A stretch of 64,000 bases of DNA from Martelella sp. NC20 (GCF_013459645.1 NZ_CP054861.1:2096001-2160000), one strand, 5' to 3'. Positions 45,932 to 57,295 are shown, numbered from the stretch's first letter. The notes: generated by a model not told the origin, from the sequence alone. Made by a program: numbers and translations.

Positions 45932-46186
45932 ATGCTTGAACTCAGACCGAACTGCGAGTGCTGCGACAAGGACCTGCCGCCGGACAGCGCCGAGGCGATG
46001 ATCTGCACCTATGAATGCACTTTCTGCCGGGACTGCGCCGACGGCGTGTTGAAAGGTGTCTGCCCGAACTGCGGCGGCAATTTCGCCCCACGCCCGATCC
46101 GTCCCGCGCGCAACCTTGCCAAGGACCCTGCCTCGACGGTGCGTGTCCTGAAAGCCGAGGGCTGCGGCCCGCGGAAAGCAGCTTGA
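45932..46186 (+). CDS. DUF1272 small Cys-rich protein
   Basis: 84 residues. Eight or more cysteines in the order [20 protein letters not shown] and CPNCGG suggest one or two zinc sites, with a basic tail (RPIRPARNL). DUF1272 has no known reaction. It sits between ureA and ureB with 9-10 bp gaps, so it is co-transcribed with urease subunits. Metal handling is only a guess. Confidence 0.88.
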   Translation: MLELRPNCECCDKDLPPDSAEAMICTYECTFCRDCADGVLKGVCPNCGGNFAPRPIRPARNLAKDPASTVRVLKAEGCGPRKAA

Positions 46187-46196
46187 GGAGAAAGAC

Positions 46197-46502
46197 ATGA
46201 TCCCCGGTGAACTGATCGCCGCTGACGGCGAGATCGAAATCAATGCCGGTCTTGCGACCGTGACGCTGACCATCTCCAATACCGGCGACCGGCCGGTGCA
46301 GGTCGGCAGCCACTATCATTTCTTCGAGGCCAATCCGGCCCTTTCGTTCGAGCGGGACAAGGCGCGCGGCATGCGGCTCGATATCCCGGCTGGCACGGCG
46401 GTGCGGTTCGAGCCGGGTCAAACCCGCGATGTCACGCTCGTGCCCTATGCGGGCGAGCGTACGGTCTACGGGTTCCGTCAGGACATCATGGGGAAGCTCT
46501 GA
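46197..46502 (+). CDS. ureB: Urease subunit beta
   Basis: 101 residues. [34 protein letters not shown] and [19 protein letters not shown] are hallmark beta-subunit blocks. It pairs with UreA and UreC in the (abc)3 enzyme. It lies between the DUF1272 gene and the GFA-family gene, with only 2 bp to the latter. Confidence 0.98.
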   Translation: MIPGELIAADGEIEINAGLATVTLTISNTGDRPVQVGSHYHFFEANPALSFERDKARGMRLDIPAGTAVRFEPGQTRDVTLVPYAGERTVYGFRQDIMGKL

Positions 46503-46504
46503 CA

Positions 46505-46861
46505 ATGGCCGTCCAGCATTATCACGGAAGCTGCCAGTGCGGCGCGGTCGACTTCGATGTCGACGTCGATCTCGACCATGCCGTCACCTGCAACTGCTCG
46601 CGCTGCCAGCGCCTCGGCTCGGTGCTGGCGTTTGCGCCGCGCGACAAGTTTACCCTGAACAAGGGCGAGGACAGCCTCACCGAATACCTGTTCAACAAGC
46701 ATCATATCCATCACCTGTTCTGCAGGACCTGCGGCATCGAGAGCTTTTCCCATGCCACGGGTCCTGACGGGACGGCGATGGTGGCGGTCAATGCCAATTG
46801 CCTCGACGGCGTCGATCCCCGCAGCCTGAACCCGCAGCATTACGACGGCGCCGCCGTATAA
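46505..46861 (+). CDS. GFA-family (glutathione-dependent formaldehyde-activating type) protein
   Basis: 118 residues. Zinc-ligand cysteines occur in [20 protein letters not shown] and [10 protein letters not shown], the CENP-V/GFA fold. Only a fraction of this family acts on S-hydroxymethylglutathione, so function is open. It is placed 2 bp after ureB and 25 bp before ureC. Such small genes between urease subunits are known in rhizobia. Confidence 0.88.
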   Translation: MAVQHYHGSCQCGAVDFDVDVDLDHAVTCNCSRCQRLGSVLAFAPRDKFTLNKGEDSLTEYLFNKHHIHHLFCRTCGIESFSHATGPDGTAMVAVNANCLDGVDPRSLNPQHYDGAAV

Positions 46862-46886
46862 CGCTTTCCGCCCCAGGAGGAACTCC

Positions 46887-48599
<1,713 letters not shown>

Positions 48600-49022
48600 G
48601 GGCTGGGCTGCTGCCTGTCTATGCGGATCGGCCGCGATGATGCGCGCGGCATCCCGGTTGGTGTCGGCGCAAGGCTTGATCCGTGCTGGTTTGGCGGCGG
48701 CAAATGGTCGCAGGCCCCAGGTCTCGCGTCGGGATTCCTCCTGGCTAGCCTGAGGATAACGCGGGGTATGTAACAAAAATTACGCAACTGCCTTGCGCGA
48801 GTGGTGAAGGTAAGATGCTGGCAATACTTGCTAATGAGCGTTCTCTAATCCGCATTTGATCGTATCAGGTAAGGCAAGCGCCGCGCTGCAGTGGTAGCCC
48901 TGCGTCAGACGCATACCAGATATGATATTGCCGCGATCCACCACGCCGGCCTTTCAACCACAGTCTGGAACCGTTAAAATCTGCCCACGATAAAACCCTC
49001 AAGACAGAGCAAGGAGATCGCC
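48600..49022. other. Non-coding gap between ureC and the peroxiredoxin gene
   Basis: 423 bp without a supportable gene. Frames here lack Shine-Dalgarno sites, and on the minus strand they are antisense to the ureC end. It is more AT-rich between about 48770 and 49010, suggesting a promoter for the peroxiredoxin gene. No clear terminator was found after ureC. Confidence 0.5.
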
Positions 49023-49562
49023 ATGATCGGCCGTAAAGTTCCGAACGTCACCTTCCGCACGCGCGTCCGCGATGAGAGCATCGAGGGACCGAACCCGTTC
49101 CGCTGGCAGGACATGACCTCGGACGATTATTTCAAGGGCAAGCGCGTCGTGCTGTTCTCGCTGCCGGGCGCGTTCACGCCGACCTGCTCGACCTACCAGC
49201 TCCCCGATTTCGAGAAGCTTTTCCCGGAATTCCAGGCCGAGGGCATTGACGACATCTACTGCATGTCCGTCAATGACGCCTTCGTCATGAATGCCTGGGC
49301 CAAGGGGCAGAACCTCAACAACGTCAAGGTCATTCCGGACGGCTCCGGCGAGTTCACCCGCAAGATGGGCATGCTGGTCAACAAGGACAATCTCGGCTTC
49401 GGCATGCGCTCCTGGCGCTACGCCGCCATCATCAATGACGGCGTCGTCGAACAGTGGTTCGAGGAAGACGGTTTTTCCGACCTGTGCGAAACCGACCCCT
49501 ACAGCGTGTCTTCGCCGCAGAACATTCTGGAGAACCTGAAGCGCGAAGCCAAGGCCGCCTGA
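49023..49562 (+). CDS. Peroxiredoxin (Prx5/AhpC-TSA superfamily)
   Basis: 179 residues. The peroxidatic cysteine is Cys55 in [14 protein letters not shown], followed by [11 protein letters not shown], the usual Prx5 pattern. It reduces hydrogen peroxide or alkyl peroxides with a thiol donor. AAGGAG precedes the ATG. It sits between ureC and ureE on the same strand, but with its own upstream gap and a strong terminator. Confidence 0.93.
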   Translation: MIGRKVPNVTFRTRVRDESIEGPNPFRWQDMTSDDYFKGKRVVLFSLPGAFTPTCSTYQLPDFEKLFPEFQAEGIDDIYCMSVNDAFVMNAWAKGQNLNNVKVIPDGSGEFTRKMGMLVNKDNLGFGMRSWRYAAIINDGVVEQWFEEDGFSDLCETDPYSVSSPQNILENLKREAKAA

Positions 49563-49591
49563 ACGGCTGCCGCATCGTGACGCAATTCATC

Positions 49592-49618
49592 GGCGGCCGG
49601 CCTTCCGGCCGCCTTTTT
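49592..49618 (+). terminator. Rho-independent terminator after the peroxiredoxin gene
   Basis: The 9-bp perfect stem GGCGGCCGG/CCGGCCGCC has a 4-nt loop and is followed by TTTTT. Confidence 0.85.
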
Positions 49619-49716
49619 CATGGTTGCCGCCAGTTTCGGCGATACTTGCCAACAGCGGCGATGTGGTTATGAATGCTACAACAACCACGTCGTTTCGAAG
49701 GCGTGAAGGGGAAGGC

Positions 49717-50193
49717 ATGCAGCGCGTAACCAGCTATATACCGGCAGGCGAGGATGACAGTGCGCCGGCCGGCCGCGTGGAACTGACGCATGACGGCCGG
49801 CATCTGCGCCGCAAGGCCCTGAAGCTTTCCAGCGGCGAGAGCGTTATGCTCGACCTGAAGGAGGCGGTGCTGTTTGCCACCGGCGACCGGCTGGTGCTGG
49901 AGGACGGCACGAAGATCGAGATCGTCGCCCGCCCGGAAGAGCTTTACGAGATCCACGCCCATGACGCGCTTCACCTGATCCAGCTCGCCTGGCATCTCGG
50001 CAACCGCCATTTGCCGTCCCAGATCGAGGAGAGGCGGATCCTGATCCTGCGCGACCATGTGATCCGGCAGATGCTGGAAGGTCTCGGCGCGCATGTGCAC
50101 GAGGTCGTCGAGCCGTTCCAGCCGGTGCGCGGCGCCTATCACAGCGAGAACTCCCACGGAGACCACCACCATCACGGCCATCACCACGATTGA
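49717..50193 (+). CDS. ureE: Urease accessory protein UreE (nickel chaperone)
   Basis: 158 residues. It binds nickel and hands it to UreG. The N-terminal beta domain ([18 protein letters not shown]) and the C-terminal domain with [14 protein letters not shown] are present. The C-terminus is histidine-rich ([12 protein letters not shown]), a Ni store. The ATG at 49717 follows GAAGGGGAAGG. The frame is open back to 49624, where it runs through the terminator. Its stop meets the ureF frame at ATTGA. Confidence 0.95.
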   Translation: MQRVTSYIPAGEDDSAPAGRVELTHDGRHLRRKALKLSSGESVMLDLKEAVLFATGDRLVLEDGTKIEIVARPEELYEIHAHDALHLIQLAWHLGNRHLPSQIEERRILILRDHVIRQMLEGLGAHVHEVVEPFQPVRGAYHSENSHGDHHHHGHHHD

Positions 50194-50863
50194 CGGCGGC
50201 GCCGTTTCGGGCGCCGCGCTGTTACGGCTGTTATCCTGGCTGTCGCCGGCGTTCCCGCTGGGCGGCTTTTCCTATTCCGGCGGGCTTGAACGCGCGGTCC
50301 ATGACCGGCTGCTGGAGGATGCGGATGATCTGGCCGCGTGGCTCACCGTGTCGCTTGGCCACGGCTTTCTCTGGAACGATGCCGTGCTTTTATGCGAGGC
50401 CCACCGGGCCGCCGGCGACCCGGAGAGGCTTGCGGCAGCAGCAGCCCTTGCCGCAGCCCTTGCCGGCTCACGCGAGCGCCATGCCGAGACGCTGGCGCTG
50501 GGGGCTGCCTTCGTCGCGGCCGCCGGTGCGTGGTCAACGCCAGACGATGAGGCCTTGCCGGCCGAAACCCCGCTGCCGGTCGCTTTCGGCGCGATCGCGG
50601 CAGCGCACGGCATCGGCCTCGAAGCGGCCTGTCAGGGCTATCTCCATGCCCAGGTCTCGCAATATATTTCGGCCGCGATCCGGTTGTCGCTGTCGGGCCA
50701 GGTGGCGGGGCTCACCGTGCTTGCCGGGCTTGAGCAGCCGCTCCTCGCGCAGGCGGCGCGGGCGGTGGCATCCACGCCGGACGATCTCGGCGGCTGCACC
50801 TTCAGCGCCGATATCGCGTCCCTGCGTCACGAGACCCAGCATTCGCGGCTGTTCCGGTCGTAA
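50189..50863 (+). CDS. ureF: Urease accessory protein UreF (start uncertain)
   Basis: About 224 residues if read from the ATT at 50189. Conserved blocks are [24 protein letters not shown], in two parts, and [14 protein letters not shown] at the C-terminus. UreF gates the UreDFG complex. No ATG, GTG or TTG in this frame lies near the expected N-terminus. The only upstream ATG is 50093, inside ureE, and adds 32 unconserved residues. The ATT overlaps the ureE TGA (ATTGA), like a usual ATGA coupling with one change. Confidence 0.88.
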   Translation: MDGGAVSGAALLRLLSWLSPAFPLGGFSYSGGLERAVHDRLLEDADDLAAWLTVSLGHGFLWNDAVLLCEAHRAAGDPERLAAAAALAAALAGSRERHAETLALGAAFVAAAGAWSTPDDEALPAETPLPVAFGAIAAAHGIGLEAACQGYLHAQVSQYISAAIRLSLSGQVAGLTVLAGLEQPLLAQAARAVASTPDDLGGCTFSADIASLRHETQHSRLFRS

Positions 50864-50878
50864 CCCACGAGGTAGATG

Positions 50879-51490
50879 ATGAAATCCGAAAACGGACCCC
50901 TGCGCGTCGGCATTGGCGGCCCGGTCGGCTCCGGCAAGACCGCGCTCACCGAAAAGCTCTGCAAGGCGCTGAGCCGCGATCATTCGGTGGCGGTGGTCAC
51001 CAATGACATTTACACCCGCGAGGATGCCGAGGCGCTGGTGCGCATGCAGGCGCTCTCCTCCGATAGGATCGTCGGGGTTGAGACCGGCGGCTGCCCGCAT
51101 ACCGCGATCCGCGAGGACGCGACGATCAACCTCCAGGCGATTGCCGGGCTCAATGCCCGCATTCCCGATCTCGATATCATCTTCATCGAATCGGGCGGCG
51201 ACAACCTTGCCGCCACCTTCTCTCCGGATCTCGCCGATATCACCATTTATGTGATCTCGGTCTGCCAGGGCGAGGAAATCCCGCGAAAGGGCGGTCCCGG
51301 CATCACCCGTTCGGACATGCTGGTGATCAACAAGAAGGATCTGGCCCCCTATGTCGAGGTCGATCTCGACGTCATGGCGCGCGATGCCGAGCGCATGCGC
51401 AATGGCGGCCCGACGGTGTTTACCGACCTGAAGCGCGGCGACGGGGTTGAGGCCATCATTGCGTTCCTCAGGGAGGCCGGCGGGCTGTAG
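50879..51490 (+). CDS. ureG: Urease accessory GTPase UreG
   Basis: 203 residues, SIMIBI-class GTPase that drives nickel insertion. P-loop GGPVGSGKT (13-21), the metal-binding Cys-Pro-His in [12 protein letters not shown], and the guanine motif NKKDLAPYV are intact. Two ATGs are adjacent (50876, 50879), and the second has better spacing from GAGGT. It closes the urease cluster and converges on the Crp/Fnr gene. Confidence 0.97.
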   Translation: MKSENGPLRVGIGGPVGSGKTALTEKLCKALSRDHSVAVVTNDIYTREDAEALVRMQALSSDRIVGVETGGCPHTAIREDATINLQAIAGLNARIPDLDIIFIESGGDNLAATFSPDLADITIYVISVCQGEEIPRKGGPGITRSDMLVINKKDLAPYVEVDLDVMARDAERMRNGGPTVFTDLKRGDGVEAIIAFLREAGGL

Positions 51491-51512
51491 GAAGCCCCGT
51501 CGCTATCAGCGG

Positions 51513-52199
51513 TTACAACCGCTTCAGGGCCTCGATGTCGGTGATTTCGATCGTGCGGCCATTGACGTTGACGCCGAGGGTCTTGAGGGAGCCGAAGGCG
51601 CGTGACAATGCTTCCGGGGCCAGGCCAAGCTTGCCGGCAAGCAGGCTCTTGCGGCAGGCAAGCCGGAAGGTGGCCGTCGATGCGTCGTCGGGACATTGAT
51701 CGAGCAGGTAGTGCGCCACCCGTTGCAGCGCGGTGTTGAGCCGGTCGTCGGCCACGCAGTCGACGGCTTCCTGCAACTGCGTCGACAGCGAAATCGCCAG
51801 AACCCGCGCCATGCTGCCGTCATCATTGGCCGCGATCTGGCGCACCTTGGCGAGGTCATAGCAGACCAGCGTGGCGTTTTCGGCGGCCTGGGCACTGTAG
51901 CGGCAGGTCTCGCCGCTGAACACCAGATCGTCTCCGAAGGTATCGCCCGGCCCGCAGATCCGGATATCCACCTCGCGGCCTTCGCTGTTCTGGCGGAACA
52001 GCCGGATATAACCGGTCACGACGCTGTAGAAAGACCGCGCTGTGTCGCCCTCAAGAAACAAGAGGTCAGGCGGGGCGGCGTTGACGAAGCTGGCGCATTC
52101 CATCAGCCGGTTGACCGTCGTCATATCGGTCGCCGCCGTCAGGCCGGTTTCGATGAACTGTGCTTTCCTGCGTTCGCTCACATTGATGGTCGTGTTCAC
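51513..52199 (-). CDS. Crp/Fnr-family transcriptional regulator (FNR/NnrR-type HTH)
   Basis: 228 residues. The cyclic-nucleotide-like sensor domain (GRE...DIRICGPGDTFGDDLVFSGE) is followed by a C-terminal HTH whose recognition helix reads PEALSRAFGSL. This Glu-x2-Ser-Arg pattern is that of FNR/FixK/NnrR proteins, which bind TTGAT-N4-ATCAA. There is no N-terminal cysteine cluster, so direct Fe-S oxygen sensing is unlikely. A GTG start follows GGGAGGC by 6 nt. A perfect FNR box lies 134 bp upstream. Confidence 0.9.
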   Translation of the reverse strand: MNTTINVSERRKAQFIETGLTAATDMTTVNRLMECASFVNAAPPDLLFLEGDTARSFYSVVTGYIRLFRQNSEGREVDIRICGPGDTFGDDLVFSGETCRYSAQAAENATLVCYDLAKVRQIAANDDGSMARVLAISLSTQLQEAVDCVADDRLNTALQRVAHYLLDQCPDDASTATFRLACRKSLLAGKLGLAPEALSRAFGSLKTLGVNVNGRTIEITDIEALKRL

Positions 52200-52332
52200 T
52201 GTCCCGCCTCCCATGGCGCGGCTATGATGGCGTGTATCCACGTACCGGCTCCTTCTCTTCTCACCCGCCGCATACCGGTCCGGAAGAAAGCGGCCGTGTC
52301 ATCCAAAATATGCTGAAGCCAACGCAAAAGGA

Positions 52333-52346
52333 TTGATTTCAATCAA
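52333..52346. promoter_or_regulatory. FNR/FixK-type box upstream of the Crp/Fnr gene
   Basis: TTGAT-TTCA-ATCAA is a perfect match to the FNR/FixK consensus. It lies between the RND terminator and the regulator gene, 134 bp before its GTG. Confidence 0.75.
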
Positions 52347-52414
52347 GCGATGGGCAAGCGACGGCGGTTTCGTCGGCCGGTCTCAGGGCGTCAAAGACTG
52401 GAGGCGTCGTCTCA

Positions 52415-52446
52415 AAAGAAAAAGGCCGGCGTTATCCACCGGCCTT
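52415..52446 (-). terminator. Rho-independent terminator of the RND operon
   Basis: Read on the minus strand, the stem AAGGCCGG/CCGGCCTT has a 9-nt loop and its right arm runs into TTTTTCTTTT. It lies 26 bp after the permease stop. Confidence 0.85.
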
Positions 52447-52471
52447 CGTGAGCAATTGTTGCGCAGGCGCG

Positions 52472-55400
52472 TTACGCCATGCCGCGCTTGGAGATGTTGT
52501 CGCGGTTGCTTTCCAGATTGTCGATCCGCTCCTCGAGCCTGGAAAGTTTTGCCCGGTTGGCCTCGCTCATCCGTCCGGCGGTCTCGGCGGTGTAGACCAC
52601 GTCATTGGGGTCCGCCTTGCCGATGAACCGGCTGAAGGCCCATCTGAGCAGCCGTGCCAGATCGTCCATGATCATGAAGAAGGCCGGCACCACCAGCAGC
52701 GACAGCGCGGTCGAGACGATAATGCCGCCGATCACCGCGATCGCCATCGGCGCGCGGAAGGACGAGCCCTCGCCGACGCCGAGTGCTGCCGGCAGCATGC
52801 CCGCCGACATCGCGATCGAGGTCATGATGATCGGCCGCGCGCGTTTGCGGCCGGCTTCGACCAGCGCCTGCCGGCGCTCCATGCCATGCCAGATTGCCTC
52901 CTTGGCGAAGTCTACCAGCAGGATCGCGTTCTTGGTCACGATCCCCATCAGCATCAACAGGCCGATCAGCACCGGCATCGAGATCGGATTGTCGGTGATG
53001 ATCAGCGCGATCGCGACCCCGCCAAGCGCCAGCGGCAGCGAAAACAGGATGGTGAACGGCTGGATGACGTCCTTGAACAGCAGGATCAGCACCGCCAATA
53101 CCAGGAACAGGCCGAGCATCATGGCGTTCACGAAGCTCTGCTGCATTTCGGCGAGAACCTTGGCATCGCCGCTTTCGGCAAGCGTCACGCTTGCGGGAAG
53201 ATCGGTGCTCTCGACGATCTCGCGGAAGCGTGCGGTCGCCGGATCGAGCGCCACGCCCGGCGGCAGGTTGGCCCCGATCGAGACCACGCGGTGGCGGTCG
53301 TAACGCTGCACGGTGCTCACGCCCTCGGAATAATCGACATCGGCGACCACCGAAAGCGGCACCATTTCGCCCGACGCCGTCTTGATCTTCAGCGCGCGGA
53401 TGGCGGCAAGGTCGCGTCTCAATTCCAGATCGGTGCGCACCCGCACCGGGATGAGACGGTCATCGAGCGAGATTTTCGCCAGATTGGCGTCGACATCGCC
53501 GACCGTTGCCACCCGCACCGTCTCGGAAATCTGCGCCGGGGTGACGCCGAGACGGGCGGCGATTTCCTTTTTCGGCCGGATTTTCAGTTCCGGGCGCGGC
53601 AGCGCGCCTTCCGAGGAAACCTTGTCCAGCATCGGCTCGGTGCGCAGCCTCGCCTCCAGTATGGCGACCGCCTGCTGCAGGTCCTCTTCATTGTCGGAGA
53701 GGAAGTTGAATTCGATATCGCGCTGCCCGCGATCGTTGAGCTTGGTCACCCGGAGGTCGGGAATGTCGGAAAGCCCGGCCAGGATCTCCTGCTCGATCTG
53801 CCATTGCGGGATTTCGCGTCCCGATGGCGAGATTTTCGGCAGATACTGTCCGATCACCGGCAGGCCGCCAAGCATGTCGTTGACCAGCGCTTCCGGTAGC
53901 GAATGGGCGAGTTTGCCGAGCGTGACGGTGATGGTCGCGCGGCGATATTCGAGGTCGCCAAGCGGCGAGGAGCCGCCAAGCACGGTGACATCCTCGACGC
54001 CGTCATAGCCGGCGATCCGGTCCGCGATCAGGTCGGTCATTTCCTCGGTGTCGGACAATCGGGCATTCGGCGGCAGTTCGATCGACAGCACGATGCGCGA
54101 GGCATCTTCCGGCGGCAGGAAACTGCCGGGAATACGCGCCATGAAGAACAGCGAAACGGCGAGAACGCCGATCGCGGCAAGCAGCGTCGCATAGCGCCAC
54201 TTCGTGGTCCAGCGCACGGAAGCGGTATAGCCGCGCATGATCCGGCTGTCGTTATGCTCGCTGTCCTCGCTGTGCTTGCGCTTGGAGGGCTTCAGCATGT
54301 AGGCCGCCATCACCGGGGTGATCAGGCGGGCGACCACCAGCGAGAAGAACACGGCGAAGGCGACCGTCAGGCCGAACTGGATGAAGTATTGTCCGGGAAT
54401 GCCCGGCATGAACGAGACCGGCACGAATACGGCGATGATGGTGAAGCTCGTCGCGATTACCGCGAGGCCGATTTCGTCGGCGGCTTCGAGCGCCGCGCGA
54501 TAGGGCGTCTTGCCCATGTTGATGTGGCGCTCGATATTCTCGACCTCGACGATCGCGTCGTCGACGAGGATGCCGGTCGCAAGCGTCAGAGAAATCAGGC
54601 TCACCAGGTTGAGCGAGAAGCCGAGCATGTCCATGATCCAGAAGGTCGGGATCACCGACAGCGGCAGGGCGACCGCGGCGATCAGCGTCGCCCGCCAGTT
54701 ATGCAGGAACAGGAACACCACGATGATGGCGAGCAGCGCGCCCTCGTAAAGCGTGTCCATCGCGGCGGTGTAGTTGCCCTTGGTGAAATAGACGGCGTCG
54801 TCGATCAGCGAGATCGAGACCTCCGGATTTTCCGCGCGCACCTCGTCTAGCGCCACGGCAACCGCATCGGCAACCGTCACCTCGCTCGCGCCCTTGGAGC
54901 GGAACACGCCGAAGGAGACCACCGGCTCGCCGTCATGGCGGGCGAAGGTGCGGGGTTCCTCATAGGTATCGGTCACGGTTCCGAGATCGGAAAGGCGGGC
55001 GAACCGGCCGCCGCCGAGCGCGATCGTGGTGCTGGCGAGATCGGAGACGCTGCGGCTGTCGCCGAGCGTGCGGATCGCCTGCTCCGAGCCGCCGACCTGG
55101 CCGCGGCCCGAGCCGACATCGGCATTGGTCTGGCGCAGCTGCGCGTTCACTTCCGAGGCGGTGATGCCGTAGCTGGCAAGCTTGTTGGCGTCGAGCGAGA
55201 CCTGAATTTCACGGTCCGCGCCGCCGTAGCGATCGACCCGGCCGACGCCCTTGATGCCTTGCAGCGCGCGCTCCACCTTGTCGTCCACGAACCAGGATAG
55301 TTCCTCCAGCGACATGTTGGGAGAGGAGACCGCGAAGGTCTGGATTGCCTGACCCTCGACATCGATCTTGCGGACCACGGGCGCCTCGGCGTTGGCCGGC

Positions 55401-55759
55401 AGGTCGGAGCGGATATTGTCGATCGCGTCCTTGACGTCGCGCAGCGCCTCGTCGGGACTGACTTCCATGCGGAACAGCACCGAGGTTGTCGATATGCCGT
55501 CCGTCACCGTCGAATTCAGCTCATCGACGCCGGTCACGCTGGCGATCGCGTCCTCGATCTTCTTGGTGACCTGCATTTCGAGCTCGGCGGGGGCGGCTCC
55601 CGACTGGGCGACGGTGACGGCGACGACCGGCACGTCGATGTTCGGGAAACGCGTGACCGGCATGCCCTTGAAGGCCTGAAGGCCCAGGAACAGCAACAGG
55701 CCCATCACAAGAAGCGGGGCTACGGGATTTCGGATCGCCCAGGCTGAAAAGTTCATCAT
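52472..55759 (-). CDS. Efflux RND transporter permease (HAE1/AcrB-like)
   Basis: 1095 residues, twelve membrane helices with two large periplasmic loops. It begins MNFSAWAIRNPVAPLLVMG and carries conserved FPNIDVPVVAV, the TM4 charged region TGILVDDAIVEVENIERH and GIVTKNAILLVDFAKEA. It exports drugs or other amphiphiles by proton antiport. A short C-terminal coiled coil (LSRLEERIDNLESNRD) is extra to the core fold. It lies 8 bp after the adaptor gene. No outer-membrane channel gene is in view. Confidence 0.95.
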   Translation of the reverse strand: MMNFSAWAIRNPVAPLLVMGLLLFLGLQAFKGMPVTRFPNIDVPVVAVTVAQSGAAPAELEMQVTKKIEDAIASVTGVDELNSTVTDGISTTSVLFRMEVSPDEALRDVKDAIDNIRSDLPANAEAPVVRKIDVEGQAIQTFAVSSPNMSLEELSWFVDDKVERALQGIKGVGRVDRYGGADREIQVSLDANKLASYGITASEVNAQLRQTNADVGSGRGQVGGSEQAIRTLGDSRSVSDLASTTIALGGGRFARLSDLGTVTDTYEEPRTFARHDGEPVVSFGVFRSKGASEVTVADAVAVALDEVRAENPEVSISLIDDAVYFTKGNYTAAMDTLYEGALLAIIVVFLFLHNWRATLIAAVALPLSVIPTFWIMDMLGFSLNLVSLISLTLATGILVDDAIVEVENIERHINMGKTPYRAALEAADEIGLAVIATSFTIIAVFVPVSFMPGIPGQYFIQFGLTVAFAVFFSLVVARLITPVMAAYMLKPSKRKHSEDSEHNDSRIMRGYTASVRWTTKWRYATLLAAIGVLAVSLFFMARIPGSFLPPEDASRIVLSIELPPNARLSDTEEMTDLIADRIAGYDGVEDVTVLGGSSPLGDLEYRRATITVTLGKLAHSLPEALVNDMLGGLPVIGQYLPKISPSGREIPQWQIEQEILAGLSDIPDLRVTKLNDRGQRDIEFNFLSDNEEDLQQAVAILEARLRTEPMLDKVSSEGALPRPELKIRPKKEIAARLGVTPAQISETVRVATVGDVDANLAKISLDDRLIPVRVRTDLELRRDLAAIRALKIKTASGEMVPLSVVADVDYSEGVSTVQRYDRHRVVSIGANLPPGVALDPATARFREIVESTDLPASVTLAESGDAKVLAEMQQSFVNAMMLGLFLVLAVLILLFKDVIQPFTILFSLPLALGGVAIALIITDNPISMPVLIGLLMLMGIVTKNAILLVDFAKEAIWHGMERRQALVEAGRKRARPIIMTSIAMSAGMLPAALGVGEGSSFRAPMAIAVIGGIIVSTALSLLVVPAFFMIMDDLARLLRWAFSRFIGKADPNDVVYTAETAGRMSEANRAKLSRLEERIDNLESNRDNISKRGMA

Positions 55760-55767
55760 ACGGACCC

Positions 55768-56955
55768 TCAGTTGGTCGCGGCCGCGGAAGCGGGAACCGG
55801 GTTGATGCGGTCGCCGGCGCGTACATAGGCGCCGGCCTTGGCCACCACCTGGTCGCCTTCGGAAAGCCCGCTTACGATCTGAACGGTCTCACCGTCCTGG
55901 ATGCCGGTTTCCACCTCCACGACTTCCACGATACCGTCCGTGACGCGGCGAACCGTGGCGGTGCCCTGGCTGATATTGACCGCGGTCAGCGGCAGGGCCA
56001 GAGCCTCTGCCTCCCTGGTAATGATTTCGGCGCTGGCATACATGCCCGAACGCGCGGTTTGCGGATTGTCTATGGTGATGAAGACATCGGCGAGCCGGGT
56101 GGTGTCGTCGACGATCGGCGAGACCAGCCGCACCGTGCCCGTGATCGGCTGGCTGTCGCCGACGAGCGAAATTTTCGCCTTCTGGCCGGCCGCGACCTTC
56201 ATCACTGCATCCTCGGGGACTTCGGCGACAAGCTCGATCGCGCCGTCCTCGATGATCGTGAACATCGGGCTGGTGGAGCCGCTTGCGATGGCGCCGATAC
56301 GCGCATTCTTGTCGGAGATGACGCCTGCGACCGGGGCCTTGATATTGGTGCGCTCCAGTCTGAGCGCGATGTCGTTGATCTGCGCCTCGGTGACCGCGAT
56401 CTCGGCATTGGCGACCGCGATGGCCTCGCCGGCGGCCGCAGCGCTGGCATCGGCGCGCAGCGCTTCGGTTTCGGCCTGTTCCAGCGCGGAGGTCGAGACC
56501 GAGCCGTTATCGGCGAGCCTTTTGGTGCGTTCGAACTGGCGGCGCGCATCGGTTCGGGCGGCCTCGCTTGCGGTCAGCTGCGCCTTGAACTGCGCCAGGC
56601 TCGCCTCGGCTCTGGCCTTGTTGGCCTCGAGACTGCTGCGCTCGAGCGCCAGCATGTCGGTGCGCAGCGTTGCCAGAACCTCGCCGGCCGTAACCCGGTC
56701 GCCGATATCGACCGTGATGGTTTCGATCGAAAGGCCCTCAAGCAGCGGCTGGACGAACACTTCCTCGACCGGGCGGATGGTGCCGGTTGCCAGCACCACT
56801 TCGGTGAGCGGCTTGACGACGGCATCGGTTACCACGATCGCAGGCAGGGAGATCGCCTGTTCGGCGGGCGCCGCGGCATCTGCGGCAAGGGCCGGCGCGG
56901 CGGCGAGCGCAAGCAGCATCGCGGTCGCGGTGACAAGGCGGGTCGGTCTCGGCAT
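55768..56955 (-). CDS. RND efflux periplasmic adaptor (membrane fusion protein)
   Basis: 395 residues with a signal peptide (about 1-24, ALAADA). Order: lipoyl half (TITVDIGDRVTAGEVLATL), an alanine-rich coiled-coil hairpin (about 90-185), the second lipoyl half (IKAPVAGVISDKNARIG), then beta-barrel and membrane-proximal domains. It links the RND pump to an outer-membrane channel. The ATG at 56955 follows AGGGGA. The frame to 57078 was rejected because it lacks a signal at that start. Confidence 0.92.
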   Translation of the reverse strand: MPRPTRLVTATAMLLALAAAPALAADAAAPAEQAISLPAIVVTDAVVKPLTEVVLATGTIRPVEEVFVQPLLEGLSIETITVDIGDRVTAGEVLATLRTDMLALERSSLEANKARAEASLAQFKAQLTASEAARTDARRQFERTKRLADNGSVSTSALEQAETEALRADASAAAAGEAIAVANAEIAVTEAQINDIALRLERTNIKAPVAGVISDKNARIGAIASGSTSPMFTIIEDGAIELVAEVPEDAVMKVAAGQKAKISLVGDSQPITGTVRLVSPIVDDTTRLADVFITIDNPQTARSGMYASAEIITREAEALALPLTAVNISQGTATVRRVTDGIVEVVEVETGIQDGETVQIVSGLSEGDQVVAKAGAYVRAGDRINPVPASAAATN

Positions 56956-57240
56956 GTGTAGTTCCCCTATCGGCCGGGAGGAGGCCGGTTCCATCAGGAG
57001 CGATCGTCCGGCCCGAAGGCGCGCGAAGAGGCTCGTTGTGCTAATCTCGCCGCGGCGGACGGATTTCCGCCATGGCAAAAAATCAATCTGGCAATCGCAA
57101 GAGCGGCCCGTTGGGCATGCAACGTCTCGCTTTGCGGCAGTTCGTCATAAAATCAGCCTTTTTCAAGATCGTCGCAGGCAGAAAGTCGAATTAATTGAAC
57201 CGAGTGGTTCGATTTAAACCCGATCTGGTGCAAAAATGCA
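56956..57240. other. RND operon promoter region
   Basis: No gene is seen in this stretch, which reaches the terminator of the importer gene. The distal part (57110-57240) is AT-rich and includes the operator-like palindrome at 57194-57213, so the RND promoter is probably there, with a leader of roughly 200 nt. Confidence 0.45.
57194..57213. promoter_or_regulatory. TetR-type operator-like palindrome upstream of the RND operon
   Basis: ATTGAACC-GAGT-GGTTCGAT has 8-bp arms with one mismatch and lies 239 bp before the adaptor ATG. Operators of this shape are typical for TetR repressors of RND pumps, but no such gene is adjacent. Confidence 0.55.
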
Positions 57241-57273
57241 ATACGCGCGGCATCGATCGGATGCCGCGCGTAT
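57241..57273 (-). terminator. Terminator of the pyrimidine importer operon
   Basis: The 13-bp perfect stem ATACGCGCGGCAT/ATGCCGCGCGTAT has a 7-nt loop. On the minus strand it is followed by TGCATTTTTG. It lies 22 bp after the binding-protein stop. Confidence 0.8.
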
Positions 57274-57295
57274 CGGTTTCGCTGCCTGTATGGGA

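Noticed and set aside
48600..49022. tRNA or small gene in the ureC-peroxiredoxin gap
   Set aside because: No cloverleaf with a TTC loop and CCA-type end was found, and there are no frames with a ribosome site.
52448..53899. Plus-strand frame of 483 codons opposite the RND permease
   Set aside because: It is antisense to conserved membrane segments and includes the operon terminator.
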